Shown here piece after piece: positions 49,535 to 58,248 of a stretch of 64,000 nucleotides of DNA. The stretch lies in NCBI RefSeq assembly GCF_001262505.1, contig NZ_KQ410723.1:248001-312000 (forward strand). Direction: 5' to 3'. Each line of letters begins with the position of its first letter. Within the stretch, counting starts at the first letter, position 1. The notes below the pieces were generated by a model, which was not told where the DNA came from, searched no databases, and saw nothing but the letters and a program-made list of their open reading frames with translations. The stretch comes from Shinella sp. SUS2. Its GTDB lineage: Bacteria; Pseudomonadota; Alphaproteobacteria; Rhizobiales; Rhizobiaceae. The position numbers were made by a program, and so were the translations under genes.

Positions 49535-50637
49535 TGCGGGCCGCGGGCGCCGCAAGCACGCTTGTCGACCGTCGCGCCTTCCTGCGCATGGCGGGTGCCG
49601 CCTGGGTTGCGGCGCTTGGACCTCGGCCGTCCTTCGCACTGTCGCAGACCGACGCCGTTTTCGCCTCCGGCTATATGGAACGCGATGGAAGCTTCGGCAT
49701 CGCAGTCCTGGCGGAAGACGGCACGCTCATCGACAGGACGCCGCTGCCGGCCCGCAGCCACGGCATGGCCTTTTCACCCGCAACCGGCCATCTCGTCGCC
49801 TTTGCGCGGCGCCCCGGAACCTTCGCCCTGATCGCCGACCGCAACGGCCGGGCTGCACCCGTGACCATCGCCGCCGCCGAGGACCGGCACTTCTTCGGCC
49901 ACGGCTGCTTTTCCCCGGACGGCAGGATCCTTTATGCCAGCGAGAACGACTTCGACGCCAATCGCGGCGTGATCGGCCTCTATGATGCCGGCGACGGCTA
50001 CCGCCGCATCGGAGAATATTCGACCTACGGTATCGGCACGCACGATCTCTCCGTCAGCGATGACGGCCGCCTGCTGATCGCCGCGAACGGCGGTATCGAA
50101 ACCCATCCGGATTTCGGCCGCACCAAGCTGAACCTCGACCACATGGAGCCCTCGCTCGCCCTGATCGACGCCACGTCGGGCGCGCTTGTCGAGCGTCATG
50201 CGCTGCCGGAAAAGCTGCGCCAGCTTTCCACCCGCCATATCGACCTCGACGTCACGGGACGTATCTGGTTCGCCTGCCAGTATGAGGGGCCGCGCGACGA
50301 CCTGCCGCCGCTCGTCGGCCATTTCGGCCGAGGGGAAGACCTGACCTTCCTCTCGCTGCCGGAGGAAACCACGATCGGCCTTGCCAATTATGTCGGCGCC
50401 ATCGCCGTCAACCGACGCGAAGGCCTTGTCGGCCTCACCTCGCCGAATGGCGGACGTTTTGTCGTTCTGGAGACCAAAAGCGGCCAGGTGCTGCGGGAGG
50501 AAACGGTTGCCGACGCCGCGGGCATCGCCGCAGCGCCGCAGGGCTTTGCTGTCTCCTCCTATGACGGCCGCTTCGCAGGCAGCCGGGAGGCTGTCGCCTG
50601 GGACCAGCATATTGCCAGCCTGATGCCGCGCCGCTGA
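49534..50637 (+). CDS. DUF1513 domain protein (beta-propeller-like, probably Tat-exported)
   Basis: This 367-residue protein has a twin-arginine-like leader (VDRRAFLRMAGAAWVAAL), then repeated blade-like segments (e.g. GHGCFSPDGRILYASENDFD, GTHDLSVSDDGRLLIAANGG). The DUF1513 family regularly closes imelysin/DUF1111 clusters. Function unknown. The ATG shares one base with the upstream stop (TGATG). It is the last gene of the four-gene operon. Confidence 0.85.
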   Translation: MRAAGAASTLVDRRAFLRMAGAAWVAALGPRPSFALSQTDAVFASGYMERDGSFGIAVLAEDGTLIDRTPLPARSHGMAFSPATGHLVAFARRPGTFALIADRNGRAAPVTIAAAEDRHFFGHGCFSPDGRILYASENDFDANRGVIGLYDAGDGYRRIGEYSTYGIGTHDLSVSDDGRLLIAANGGIETHPDFGRTKLNLDHMEPSLALIDATSGALVERHALPEKLRQLSTRHIDLDVTGRIWFACQYEGPRDDLPPLVGHFGRGEDLTFLSLPEETTIGLANYVGAIAVNRREGLVGLTSPNGGRFVVLETKSGQVLREETVADAAGIAAAPQGFAVSSYDGRFAGSREAVAWDQHIASLMPRR

Positions 50638-50771
50638 ACGTGCCCCAGGGCGGTCATGGGCGCCGCAATCTTCCCTGGGAACGGAAAGGCGCTTGCAGTG
50701 CAGCATGCCCCGTGCAAACGTTCGGCCATCTTCGCCAATCCCGCCGGCATGCCGGCAGACCTGTGTGCACC

Positions 50772-51221
50772 ATGACCGATTTTCCACCGGCCGATTTCGC
50801 CGATCGCATCACCCGAAGCTTCGCCCGGCAGCCGGCAATGCGGCTCATCGGCGCCGAACTCACCCGTATCGAGCATGGCACGGTGGAAATCGAGCTGCCC
50901 TTCGACGAGAAGCTGACGCAGCAGCACGGCTTCCTCCATGCCGGCGTCATCTCCGCCGCGCTCGACACCGCCTGCGGCTATGCTGCCTATTCGGTGATCG
51001 ACGCGGATGCCGCGATCCTCACCATCGAGTTCAAGGTCAACCTCATGTCGCCGGGGCGCGGCGAGCGCTTCCTCTTCCGCGGCGAGGTCACCAAGCCGGG
51101 CTCCAACATCATCGTCGCCGACGGGCGCGGCTATGCCATCTCGGACGGCCCGGCAAAACTCATCGCCTCGATGACGGGCACGATGATGGTGGTGCGCGGG
51201 CGCGAGGACATTGCCGGATGA
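50772..51221 (+). CDS. PaaI-like hotdog thioesterase
   Basis: This 149-residue hotdog-fold protein has the acyl-CoA thioesterase signature QQHGFLHAGVISAALDTACGYAAYS. The His-Gly-Gly motif reads H-A-G-V, and the catalytic Asp of the helix is kept. Substrate unknown. Its stop overlaps the nucleosidase start by 4 bp (ATGA). Confidence 0.88.
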   Translation: MTDFPPADFADRITRSFARQPAMRLIGAELTRIEHGTVEIELPFDEKLTQQHGFLHAGVISAALDTACGYAAYSVIDADAAILTIEFKVNLMSPGRGERFLFRGEVTKPGSNIIVADGRGYAISDGPAKLIASMTGTMMVVRGREDIAG

Positions 51222-51862
51222 GCGTTTCCCTCAAGACCGTCGGCCCGCACCGCATCCTCTATGTGATGGCCGTCGATGCCGAATACGGCCCCCACCTGAA
51301 AACCCGCATCACGCCCTTCATGACGGGTGTCGGCCCCGTGGAGGCGGCCGTGCAGCTGACGCTCGCGCTCTGCCACCTGAAAGCGGAGGGCGATCTCCCT
51401 GATCTCGTCGTCTCGCTGGGCTCGGCCGGATCGGCGGTGCTGGAGCAGACCGGGGTCTACCAGGCGACCTCCGTCTCCTATCGTGACATGGATGCCTCGC
51501 CGCTGGGCTTCACCCGCGGCGCGACGCCCTTCCTCGACCTGCCGGTGGAAGTGCAGCTTCCCGTACGCATTCCGGGCATATCCGAGGCACGGCTTTCGAC
51601 CGGCGCCAACATCGTCTCCGGCACCGCCTATGCCGATATCGACGCGGACATGGTGGAGATGGAGACCTTTGCGGAACTGCGCGCCTGCCAGGCCTTCGGC
51701 GTCAAGCTGGTCGGCCTGCGCGGCATATCCGACGGCAAGGCCGAACTCAGCCATATCGGCGACTGGACGGAGTATCTCCACGTCATCGACGAGAAGCTCG
51801 CCGAGGCCGTCGACCGGCTGGAAGCGGCCATCGCCGACGGGACCGTCGTGCTGAAGGGCTGA
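51218..51862 (+). CDS. 5'-Methylthioadenosine/S-adenosylhomocysteine nucleosidase family protein
   Basis: This 214-residue nucleoside-phosphorylase-fold enzyme has a conserved opening (ILYVMAVDAEYGPHL), GVGPVEAAVQLTLAL, VSLGSAGS, and the substrate-binding DMVEMETFAELRACQAFGV with the ribose-binding M-E-x-E-like element. It should hydrolyse MTA or SAH (or a related nucleoside), clearing inhibitory by-products of SAM use. It is translationally coupled to the upstream thioesterase. Confidence 0.85.
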   Translation: MSVSLKTVGPHRILYVMAVDAEYGPHLKTRITPFMTGVGPVEAAVQLTLALCHLKAEGDLPDLVVSLGSAGSAVLEQTGVYQATSVSYRDMDASPLGFTRGATPFLDLPVEVQLPVRIPGISEARLSTGANIVSGTAYADIDADMVEMETFAELRACQAFGVKLVGLRGISDGKAELSHIGDWTEYLHVIDEKLAEAVDRLEAAIADGTVVLKG

Positions 51863-51915
51863 AAATCCGGCATTTCCCCGTTGCGCGGCGACAGGATTTT
51901 CATTAAAGGCTCGCC

Positions 51916-53478
51916 ATGACCCAGACAGCTCATCCCGACAGCGTTCTCATCATCGATTTCGGCAGCCAGGTGACCCAGCTCATCGGGCGGCGCGTGCGCG
52001 AAGCAGGCGTCTATTGCGAGATCATTCCCTTCCAGTCGGCGGAAGAAGCCTTCCACCGCATGCAGCCGAAGGCGATCATCTTCTCCGGCGGCCCGGCATC
52101 GGTCCTCGACCAGGGCAGCCCGCGCGCACCGCAGGTCGTCTTCGATTCGGGCCTGCCGATCCTCGGCATCTGCTATGGCCAGCAGACGCTCGCCACCCAG
52201 CTCGGCGGCACCGTCGAGGGCGGGCACGCCCGCGAATTCGGCCGCGCCGATGTCGAGATCCTGAAGTCGAGCCCGCTTTTCGAGGGTTTCTGGGAAGTTG
52301 GCCAAAAATATCCGGTCTGGATGAGCCACGGCGACCGCGTCACCGTCGCGCCCGAGGGTTTCGAGATCATCGGCACCTCCGAAAACGCCCCCTTCGCCAT
52401 CTGCGTCGACGAGGCGAAGCGCTATTACACGACGATGTTCCATCCGGAAGTTGTGCACACGCCCGACGGCGCGAAGCTGCTCTCCAACTTCGTGCACAAG
52501 ATCGCCGGCATCAAGGGCGACTGGTCGATGTCCGCCTATCGCGCACGAGCCGTCGAGGCAATCCGCGAGCAGGTCGGCGACAAGCGCGTCATCTGCGCGC
52601 TTTCGGGCGGCGTCGACAGTTCCGTCGCGGCGCTCCTCATCCATGAGGCCGTCGGCGCGCAGCTCACCTGCATCCTTGTCGACCACGGCCTGATGCGCAA
52701 GAACGAGGCGGCCGACGTTGTCGCCATGTTCCGCGAGCACTACAACCTGCACCTCATCCATGTCGATGCGGTTGATCGGTTCGTCGGAGAGCTGGAAGGC
52801 GTCTCCGACCCGGAGACCAAGCGCAAGATCATCGGCCGCCTGTTCATCGAAGTGTTCGAGGACGAAGCCAAGAAGCTCGGCGGCGCGGAATTCCTCGCCC
52901 AGGGCACGCTTTACCCCGACGTCATCGAAAGCGTCTCCTTCACCGGCGGTCCTTCGGTCACCATCAAGTCGCACCACAATGTCGGCGGCCTGCCCGACCG
53001 TATGAACATGAAGCTCGTCGAGCCGCTGCGCGAACTCTTCAAGGACGAGGTGCGCGTGCTCGGCCGCGAACTGGGCCTGCCCGATAGCTTCATCGGCCGC
53101 CACCCCTTCCCGGGGCCGGGCCTTGCCATCCGTTGCCCGGGCGGCATCACCCGCGACAAGCTGGAGATCCTGCGCGAAGCCGACGCCATCTATCTCGACG
53201 AGATCCGCAAGGCAGGCCTCTACGACAAGATCTGGCAGGCCTTCGCCGTTCTGCTTCCGGTCCAGACCGTCGGTGTGATGGGCGACGGGCGCACCTACGA
53301 GTTCGTCTGCGCGCTGCGCGCCGTCACGTCGGTCGACGGCATGACCGCCGATTTCTACCACTACGACATGAACTTCCTCGGCCGCGCCGCCACCCGTATC
53401 ATCAACGAGGTGCGTGGCATCAACCGTGTCGTCTACGACGTGACGTCGAAGCCGCCGGGCACGATCGAGTGGGAATAG
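51916..53478 (+). CDS. guaA: GMP synthase (glutamine-hydrolysing)
   Basis: This two-domain enzyme converts XMP to GMP. Its 520 residues have a class I glutamine amidotransferase domain (catalytic Cys in [11 protein letters not shown], His in [11 protein letters not shown]) followed by the ATP-pyrophosphatase domain with P-loop [14 protein letters not shown] and the C-terminal dimerisation domain ending PPGTIEWE. The stop codon TAG overlaps the ribosome site of the next short leader, so guaA and the exporter leader are tightly packed. Confidence 0.97.
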   Translation: MTQTAHPDSVLIIDFGSQVTQLIGRRVREAGVYCEIIPFQSAEEAFHRMQPKAIIFSGGPASVLDQGSPRAPQVVFDSGLPILGICYGQQTLATQLGGTVEGGHAREFGRADVEILKSSPLFEGFWEVGQKYPVWMSHGDRVTVAPEGFEIIGTSENAPFAICVDEAKRYYTTMFHPEVVHTPDGAKLLSNFVHKIAGIKGDWSMSAYRARAVEAIREQVGDKRVICALSGGVDSSVAALLIHEAVGAQLTCILVDHGLMRKNEAADVVAMFREHYNLHLIHVDAVDRFVGELEGVSDPETKRKIIGRLFIEVFEDEAKKLGGAEFLAQGTLYPDVIESVSFTGGPSVTIKSHHNVGGLPDRMNMKLVEPLRELFKDEVRVLGRELGLPDSFIGRHPFPGPGLAIRCPGGITRDKLEILREADAIYLDEIRKAGLYDKIWQAFAVLLPVQTVGVMGDGRTYEFVCALRAVTSVDGMTADFYHYDMNFLGRAATRIINEVRGINRVVYDVTSKPPGTIEWE

Positions 53479-53486
53479 GAGACCGC

Positions 53487-53516
53487 ATGCGGGGATCCAA
53501 GACAGCAGTGAAGTAG
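53487..53516 (+). CDS. Nine-codon leader peptide of the phenicol exporter (MRGSKTAVK)
   Basis: The minigene ATG ... TAG encodes M-R-G-S-K-T-A-V-K. AGGAG ends 5 nt before its ATG, a stronger ribosome site than that of the main gene. The peptide agrees with the cmlA leader I recall (MSTSKNADK) at five of nine positions (M1, S4, K5, A7, K9) and has the same length. The family mechanism is that a phenicol stalls the ribosome late in the leader, opening a downstream hairpin. The stop codon abuts hairpin A exactly. Confidence 0.72.
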   Translation: MRGSKTAVK

Positions 53517-53583
53517 GCCGCAACGACACCCTGGTTGTTGCGGCGTTCTGCTGACGCATCTTTTTCGACAGCGCAGACGCCGC
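53517..53583 (+). promoter_or_regulatory. Alternative hairpins of a putative translational attenuator
   Basis: Hairpin A: GCCGCAAC (53517-53524) pairs with GTTGCGGC (53537-53544). Hairpin B: GCGGCGTTCTGC (53540-53551) pairs with GCAGACGCCGC (53573-53583), 11 pairs with one bulge. The two share 53540-53544, so they cannot coexist. The exporter's weak ribosome site (GGATGA, 53602-53607) begins 18 nt after B. By hand I cannot show which structure masks the site. Hairpin A could also serve as a guaA transcript end. Confidence 0.6.
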
Positions 53584-53613
53584 CGAATGTTTTCATTTAG
53601 CGGATGAACAGTC

Positions 53614-54807
53614 ATGCGTATTCAAGATCCACGCCCGTGGACCAAAAGCCTTCCGGCGGCACTCCTGCTGCTGGCCCCCTTCAACATTCTTGCCTCGCTC
53701 GGCATGGACATCTACCTGCCGGTGGTGCCCGCCATGCCCGCGATCCTGCACACGACGCCGGAAATGGTGCAGCTGACGTTGACGGTCTACATGATCGTGC
53801 TCGGCGTCGGGCAGGTGCTCTTCGGCCCGCTTTCCGACCGGATCGGCCGGCGGCCGGTGCTGATTGCAGGGGCGGCAATCTTCGCTGCGGCCTCCTTCGG
53901 CCTTGCGGCAACCACCTCCGCGCCTCTCTTCCTGTCGCTCAGGCTGCTGCAGGCGGTGGGCGCTTCGGCGACGCTGGTGGCGCTCTTCGCCACGATTCGC
54001 GACGTCTATGCCGAGCGGCCGGAAAACGCCTTCATCTACGGCCTGATGAACGCCATGCTGGCCTTCGTTCCCGCCCTCGGGCCGATTGCCGGCGCCCTCA
54101 TCGCGGGTGCCTTCGGCTGGCGGGCACTCTTCGTCACGCTCGGCATTCCCGCCGTGATCATGCTGCTCTGGGCGTTGCCGCAATGGCATGAAACCCGGCC
54201 AGCCGCGGCGATGGCACAGGCACGCACCTTCCGCCCCGTGCTGGCAAGCGGCGCCTTCTGGACTTACACGCTCGCCTTCAGCGCCGCCATGGGAACGTTC
54301 TTCGTCTTCTTTTCGACGGCGCCGCGTATCCTGATGGATGAGGCCGGGTTTTCCGAGTTCGGCTTCAGCCTGGCCTTTGCCAGCGCGGCGCTGGTGATGA
54401 TCGCGACGGCCCGGTTTGCGGAGGGTATTGTCGGCCGCTGGGGTATCCCCGGCTGCATGGTGCGCGGCATGACCTTGCTGCTGGCCGGTGCCGGCCTGCT
54501 GGCGCTCGGGCAGATGCTGGCGGCACCGTCCTTCTGGACCGTCCTGCCGCCCGTGTGGGTGATGGCCGTCGGTATCGTGCTGACGGCCTCGGTCGCCGCC
54601 AATGGTGCGCTCCGAGCCTTTGGCAAGACGGCGGGCACGGCGGTTGCCCTGCATTTCTGCGTCCAGAGCCTGATCACCGGCCTCGCAGGCACCGCCTTCG
54701 TCATCCTGCTCGATGGCACGACGGCCTGGCCCCTGGTCGGCTATGCCACCTCAATGGCCACGATCACGCTTGTCGTCCATGCCCGCTTGAAAAACCGGAC
54801 GGTCTGA
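53614..54807 (+). CDS. FloR/CmlA-family phenicol (chloramphenicol/florfenicol) exporter-like MFS protein
   Basis: This 397-residue drug:H+ antiporter of the Bcr/CflA (DHA1) type has 12 hydrophobic spans. Against the FloR sequence I remember, the N-terminal half is strikingly close: P-A-A-L-L-L-x-A-P-F-x-I-L-A-S-L-x-M-D-I-Y-L-P-V-V-P-A-M-P is shared (MDIYLP at 31-36), as are VGQV and GPLSDRIGRRP (71-81). FVPALGPIAGALI, WHETRP and TFFVFFSTAPR also match. It is monocistronic with its own leader and terminator. Drug specificity is inferred from similarity and untested. Confidence 0.85.
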   Translation: MRIQDPRPWTKSLPAALLLLAPFNILASLGMDIYLPVVPAMPAILHTTPEMVQLTLTVYMIVLGVGQVLFGPLSDRIGRRPVLIAGAAIFAAASFGLAATTSAPLFLSLRLLQAVGASATLVALFATIRDVYAERPENAFIYGLMNAMLAFVPALGPIAGALIAGAFGWRALFVTLGIPAVIMLLWALPQWHETRPAAAMAQARTFRPVLASGAFWTYTLAFSAAMGTFFVFFSTAPRILMDEAGFSEFGFSLAFASAALVMIATARFAEGIVGRWGIPGCMVRGMTLLLAGAGLLALGQMLAAPSFWTVLPPVWVMAVGIVLTASVAANGALRAFGKTAGTAVALHFCVQSLITGLAGTAFVILLDGTTAWPLVGYATSMATITLVVHARLKNRTV

Positions 54808-54817
54808 CGCCTGAAAT

Positions 54818-54848
54818 GAGCACGGGCGAGCGTTGCTGGCCCGTGCTC
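54818..54848. terminator. Bidirectional hairpin between the exporter and ogt
   Basis: A perfect 10 bp stem GAGCACGGGC / GCCCGTGCTC (54818-54827 with 54839-54848) lies between convergent genes and overlaps the ogt stop. No T-run is adjacent, so a weak intrinsic terminator at best. Confidence 0.55.
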
Positions 54849-55407
54849 AGAACCCGAAGGATTGCTGCGCCGGCTCCGGTGGGGCAAAGGAAACCCCTTC
54901 GAGCGCCAGCATCTTCAGCTTGGACACCGAACCGCCCGGTGCAGAAAAGCCACCGACCTTGCCGCCCGCGGCAAGAACGCGGTGGCAGGGGATGATGAGC
55001 GCGACCGGGTTCTTCGCCATGGCCTGACCGACCTCACGCGCGGCTTCCGGCCCGGCGCCGAGTTCGCGGGCAAGCGCGCCGTAGGTCGTCGTCTCGCCCC
55101 AATGCACCCGGCGGGCGGCATCGTAGACCGCCAGGAAGAAATCGCTCTGGCCGGCAAGATCGAGCGGCACGTCGGAAAAATCCGCTTCCTCGCCGGCAAA
55201 ATAGTGCCGCGCGGCGGCAATCGCCCTGGCGACGGCCGGTGGCGGCTCGGCCGCTTCCGCCTCAGGCAGATGGCGCAGAAGCAAGCGGCGCGTCGTATCC
55301 GCATCCTCGCCCGGAAGCTGGAAGCGCACGACGCCGGACGCGGTCCAGGCAATACCACAGGGGCCACCCGCGGTGTCGAAGATCAGATAGTGGGTTTTGC
55401 CGGTCAT
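54847..55407 (-). CDS. ogt: Methylated-DNA-[protein]-cysteine S-methyltransferase (Ogt-like)
   Basis: This suicide repair protein transfers the methyl from O6-methylguanine to itself. In its 186 residues the active-site P-C-H-R-V-L is at 140-145 (Cys141), with the helix-turn-helix before it (TTTYGALARELGAGPEAAREVGQAMAKNP) and the C-terminal GGKVGGFSAPGGSVSKLKML. It has no Ada-type N-terminal regulatory domain, so it is an Ogt-type protein. Confidence 0.93.
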   Translation of the reverse strand: MTGKTHYLIFDTAGGPCGIAWTASGVVRFQLPGEDADTTRRLLLRHLPEAEAAEPPPAVARAIAAARHYFAGEEADFSDVPLDLAGQSDFFLAVYDAARRVHWGETTTYGALARELGAGPEAAREVGQAMAKNPVALIIPCHRVLAAGGKVGGFSAPGGSVSKLKMLALEGVSFAPPEPAQQSFGF

Positions 55408-55562
55408 ATGCGGCTCCTGTTCCCGTTTGTCACAAGATCGGGCTTTGCCCGACTGCTTTCAACCAGTTTCCTGCGCGACGGCGGGTTTGTCACCGGGGAC
55501 TTGCGCCCATCTGCGCCAATTCGCATAACCCGTTCCCAAAAGCGAAGCAGCGAGGAGACGAC

Positions 55563-56489
55563 GTGGAACATTCGCAGATCATCATCGGCGGCGATACGGC
55601 AGGTATCGAATGGCGCATTCCCGTTTACCGCTTCAAGGGCAACGATGCCGCGGCGCCCTCCGTCTATATCCAGGCCGCCCTGCATGCCAACGAACTGCCG
55701 GGCACCGCGCTCCTGCACTTTCTCTTGGAGCGGCTGCGCAAGGCAGAGGAAGACGGGGCGATCCGCGGCGACATCACCGTCATCCCGCAGGCCAATCCGA
55801 TCGGTCTTGCGCAATCGCATTTCGGCGAGATGGAAGGCCGGTTCGATCTCGGCACGCGCACCAACTTCAACCGTGACTTTCCGCTGGTGGCGCTTGGCGA
55901 GCGGGAGACGCTGCTCGAGGATATCGACCGCCGCAGCGCCGTCGACCGCCTGAAGCGTACGCTGCTGCACACCGCGCTCGGCGCGGACCTCGTGCTGGAC
56001 CTGCACTGCGACGACGAATCCCTGCAATACGCCTATATCGACGAGGCCTTCTGGCCGGAGGCAGCCGATCTCGCGGCGGCGCTCGACATGGCAGCCGTGT
56101 TCCTTTCCGATGGCGAGAGCACCGCCTTCGAGGAGGCGGTCGGCTACGCCTTCAAACGCCAGGGCGGAGAAAAGCTGAGCAGCGTGCCCGGCCGCCTCTC
56201 GGTGACCGTGGAGCTGCGCGGCAAGCGCGACGTCTATCCCGACATGGCGAAGGCGGATGCGGCTGGCCTGTGGCGCTTCCTTGCCGGCCGCGGCGTCGTC
56301 GCCGACCCCACCCATGCAGCGGAAGCCTATGCCGGCTCCGCCGTGCCGCTCGACAATATCGAGATGGTACGGGCACCGGAGCCCGGCACCGTGCTCTTCC
56401 ACCGCGATATCGGCGAGACGGTAAAAGCCGGCGATCTGCTTGCGACGCTGATCACCCGGCCCGGCGCGCCGGATGGCACGCTGCGGTGA
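55563..56489 (+). CDS. Succinylglutamate desuccinylase/aspartoacylase family deacylase (C-terminus apparently frameshifted)
   Basis: This M14-like zinc deacylase uses GTG as start codon; GAGGAGACGAC gives the ribosome site. In 308 residues the zinc ligands His41 and Glu44 (LHANELPGTALLHF) and the later DLHCDDE are present, as is the C-terminal domain up to ADLLATLITRPGAPDGT. Translation then meets TGA, but the typical family ending continues in the -1 frame in the overlapping 56486-56620 segment. The joined protein would be about 352 residues, the usual family length. Confidence 0.75.
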   Translation: MEHSQIIIGGDTAGIEWRIPVYRFKGNDAAAPSVYIQAALHANELPGTALLHFLLERLRKAEEDGAIRGDITVIPQANPIGLAQSHFGEMEGRFDLGTRTNFNRDFPLVALGERETLLEDIDRRSAVDRLKRTLLHTALGADLVLDLHCDDESLQYAYIDEAFWPEAADLAAALDMAAVFLSDGESTAFEEAVGYAFKRQGGEKLSSVPGRLSVTVELRGKRDVYPDMAKADAAGLWRFLAGRGVVADPTHAAEAYAGSAVPLDNIEMVRAPEPGTVLFHRDIGETVKAGDLLATLITRPGAPDGTLR

Positions 56490-56620
56490 CCGCCGGCCAC
56501 GACGGGCTGATCGCCACCCGCAGCTCCGCCCGCTATGCGCGGCGCGGCGACGACCTGATGAAGATCGCCTGCCACGAGGCGACCCGCAGGAACCGCAAGC
56601 CCGGCACGCTGGAGGACTGA
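56486..56620 (+). pseudogene. C-terminal piece of the deacylase in the -1 frame
   Basis: This frame (44 codons from GTG at 56486, which overlaps the upstream TGA as GTGA) reads ...TAGHDGLIATRSSARYARRGDDLMKIACHEA... and ends KPGTLED. The R-R-G-D-D-L-M-K-I pattern is the expected C-terminal tail of this deacylase family. One missing base near 56483-56487 would fuse it to the upstream frame. Alternatives are sequencing error, programmed -1 shift or reinitiation. Confidence 0.65.
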
Positions 56621-56787
56621 ACCGCAGGCCCGGAAAGAAACCTGCGAAGGGCGGGTCCCGCCCCTCGCAATCACCTCACCCGAAGCAATATATAGGTGCG
56701 AAACCAGCGTGACGCGCAACCGCCGCAAGCGGGTGTGACATCTGCACACGCGAAGATGAAGCCGCCTTGGGATGATCCGCACGCATC

Positions 56788-58248
56788 ATGTTTGAGACGC
56801 TCTCCGCCTATTGGCCGCACATCCTCGTCGCCCTGTCGATCGTTCTCGGCGTGCCCGCCGCCATCCACGCCACGATGACGAAGGAAGAGGTACGTGCGGC
56901 GATCGGCTGGGTCGGCGTCATCATGCTGTCGCCGGTCGTCGGCCCGCTCATCTACGCCATCGGCGGAGTGAACCGCATCCGGCGCAAGACGCTGAATCTC
57001 AGCCGCGAGGGACTGCTTGCCGCCGGCTGGCACCATATGGCGGAATATGACGTTTCCAATGCCTATATGCAGGTGGCTTACGGTCGGGCCCTCGCCGCCA
57101 TGCAGCACCTTGGCGATACGGTCGGCCGCTGCAAGCTGACATCCGGCAACCGCATCCACCTGCTGTCGACCGGCGACGAGGCCTATGCGGCCATGCTGGC
57201 CGCCATCGCCACCGCCGAACGCTCCATCCTGCTCGAAACCTACATCTTCGACCGCGATCCCGCCGGCGAGCGTTTCGTTGCCGCGCTGTCGGGCGCGGTG
57301 GCGCGCGGCGTACAGGTGCGCGTGCTGATCGATGCGGTCGGCGCGCGCTATTCGATCCCGTCGATCGTCTCCGATCTGCAGCGGGCGAACGTGCCTGTGG
57401 ACGTGTTCAACGGCAATATCGTCATGGGCCTGCGGCTGCCCTATGCGAACCTGCGCACCCACCGCAAGATCCTCATCGTCGATGGCAGCGTCGCCTTTAC
57501 CGGCGGGCTCAACATCCGCGCCGGCTTCTGCGCCGAATTCTCCGGCGAGGCGGCAGCGCTCGACACGCATTTCCGCCTGACCGGCCCCGCCGTCAGCGAT
57601 CTCTTCCGCATCGCCTACGAGGACTGGCGCTTTTCCGGCGGCGACGAGCTGGCGGGCGAGGCCTGGCAGATCGCCCCGCCGCCGGACGCACCGGAAAGCG
57701 GCATGCTCGCCCGCGTCGTGCCGTCAGGCCCGGACAAGAGCCTTGAAACCAACCACCGCATGCTGATGGGCGCGCTCTCCATCGCCAAGCGGCACATCCG
57801 CATCATGTCGCCCTATTTCCTGCCGGACCGCGAGCTGATCAGCGCGATCGTCACGGCGGCGCGGCGCGGTGTGGAAATCGACATCGTCGTGCCATCGGCC
57901 AACAACCTGAAGCTCGTCGATCTCGCCATGACGGCGCAATTCGACCAGATGCTGAAACACGGCTGCCGAATCTGGCGGGCCTCCGGCGCGTTCAACCATT
58001 CCAAGCTCACGGTCATCGACGGCGCCTGGTCCTATATCGGCTCGTCGAACATCGACCCGCGCTCGCTGCGGCTGAATTTCGAGGTGGATATCGAGGTGAT
58101 CGATGCGGACTTCGCCGATCTCATCGGCCAGCGTATCGCCGCCGCTCTGTCAGAAGCCGAGGAGGTCAAGCTCGATGAGCTCCGGGCGCGTCCCTTCGCC
58201 CAGCGCCTCGTCGAGCGCATCACATGGCTTGGCTCACCCTATCTGTAG
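56788..58248 (+). CDS. cls: Cardiolipin synthase (phospholipase D family)
   Basis: This 486-residue membrane enzyme condenses phosphatidylglycerol into cardiolipin. Two N-terminal transmembrane segments (residues about 8-28 and 40-62) are followed by two HKD motifs: HRKILIVDGS near 228 and HSKLTVIDGA near 411, both complete. The YDVSNAYMQVAYGRAL segment is rhizobial-typical. Its 3' end overlaps the convergent EEP gene by 29 bp. Confidence 0.95.
   Translation: MFETLSAYWPHILVALSIVLGVPAAIHATMTKEEVRAAIGWVGVIMLSPVVGPLIYAIGGVNRIRRKTLNLSREGLLAAGWHHMAEYDVSNAYMQVAYGRALAAMQHLGDTVGRCKLTSGNRIHLLSTGDEAYAAMLAAIATAERSILLETYIFDRDPAGERFVAALSGAVARGVQVRVLIDAVGARYSIPSIVSDLQRANVPVDVFNGNIVMGLRLPYANLRTHRKILIVDGSVAFTGGLNIRAGFCAEFSGEAAALDTHFRLTGPAVSDLFRIAYEDWRFSGGDELAGEAWQIAPPPDAPESGMLARVVPSGPDKSLETNHRMLMGALSIAKRHIRIMSPYFLPDRELISAIVTAARRGVEIDIVVPSANNLKLVDLAMTAQFDQMLKHGCRIWRASGAFNHSKLTVIDGAWSYIGSSNIDPRSLRLNFEVDIEVIDADFADLIGQRIAAALSEAEEVKLDELRARPFAQRLVERITWLGSPYL

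Noticed and set aside
53517..53544. Hairpin after the leader peptide as a simple Rho-independent terminator of guaA
   Set aside because: No T-run follows directly, and the stop codon of a leader with a strong ribosome site abuts it; an attenuator explains more, although a dual role is not excluded.
51628..53559. A 643-codon minus-strand open frame opposite guaA
   Set aside because: guaA is unmistakable on the plus strand; the antisense frame arises from third-position GC bias.
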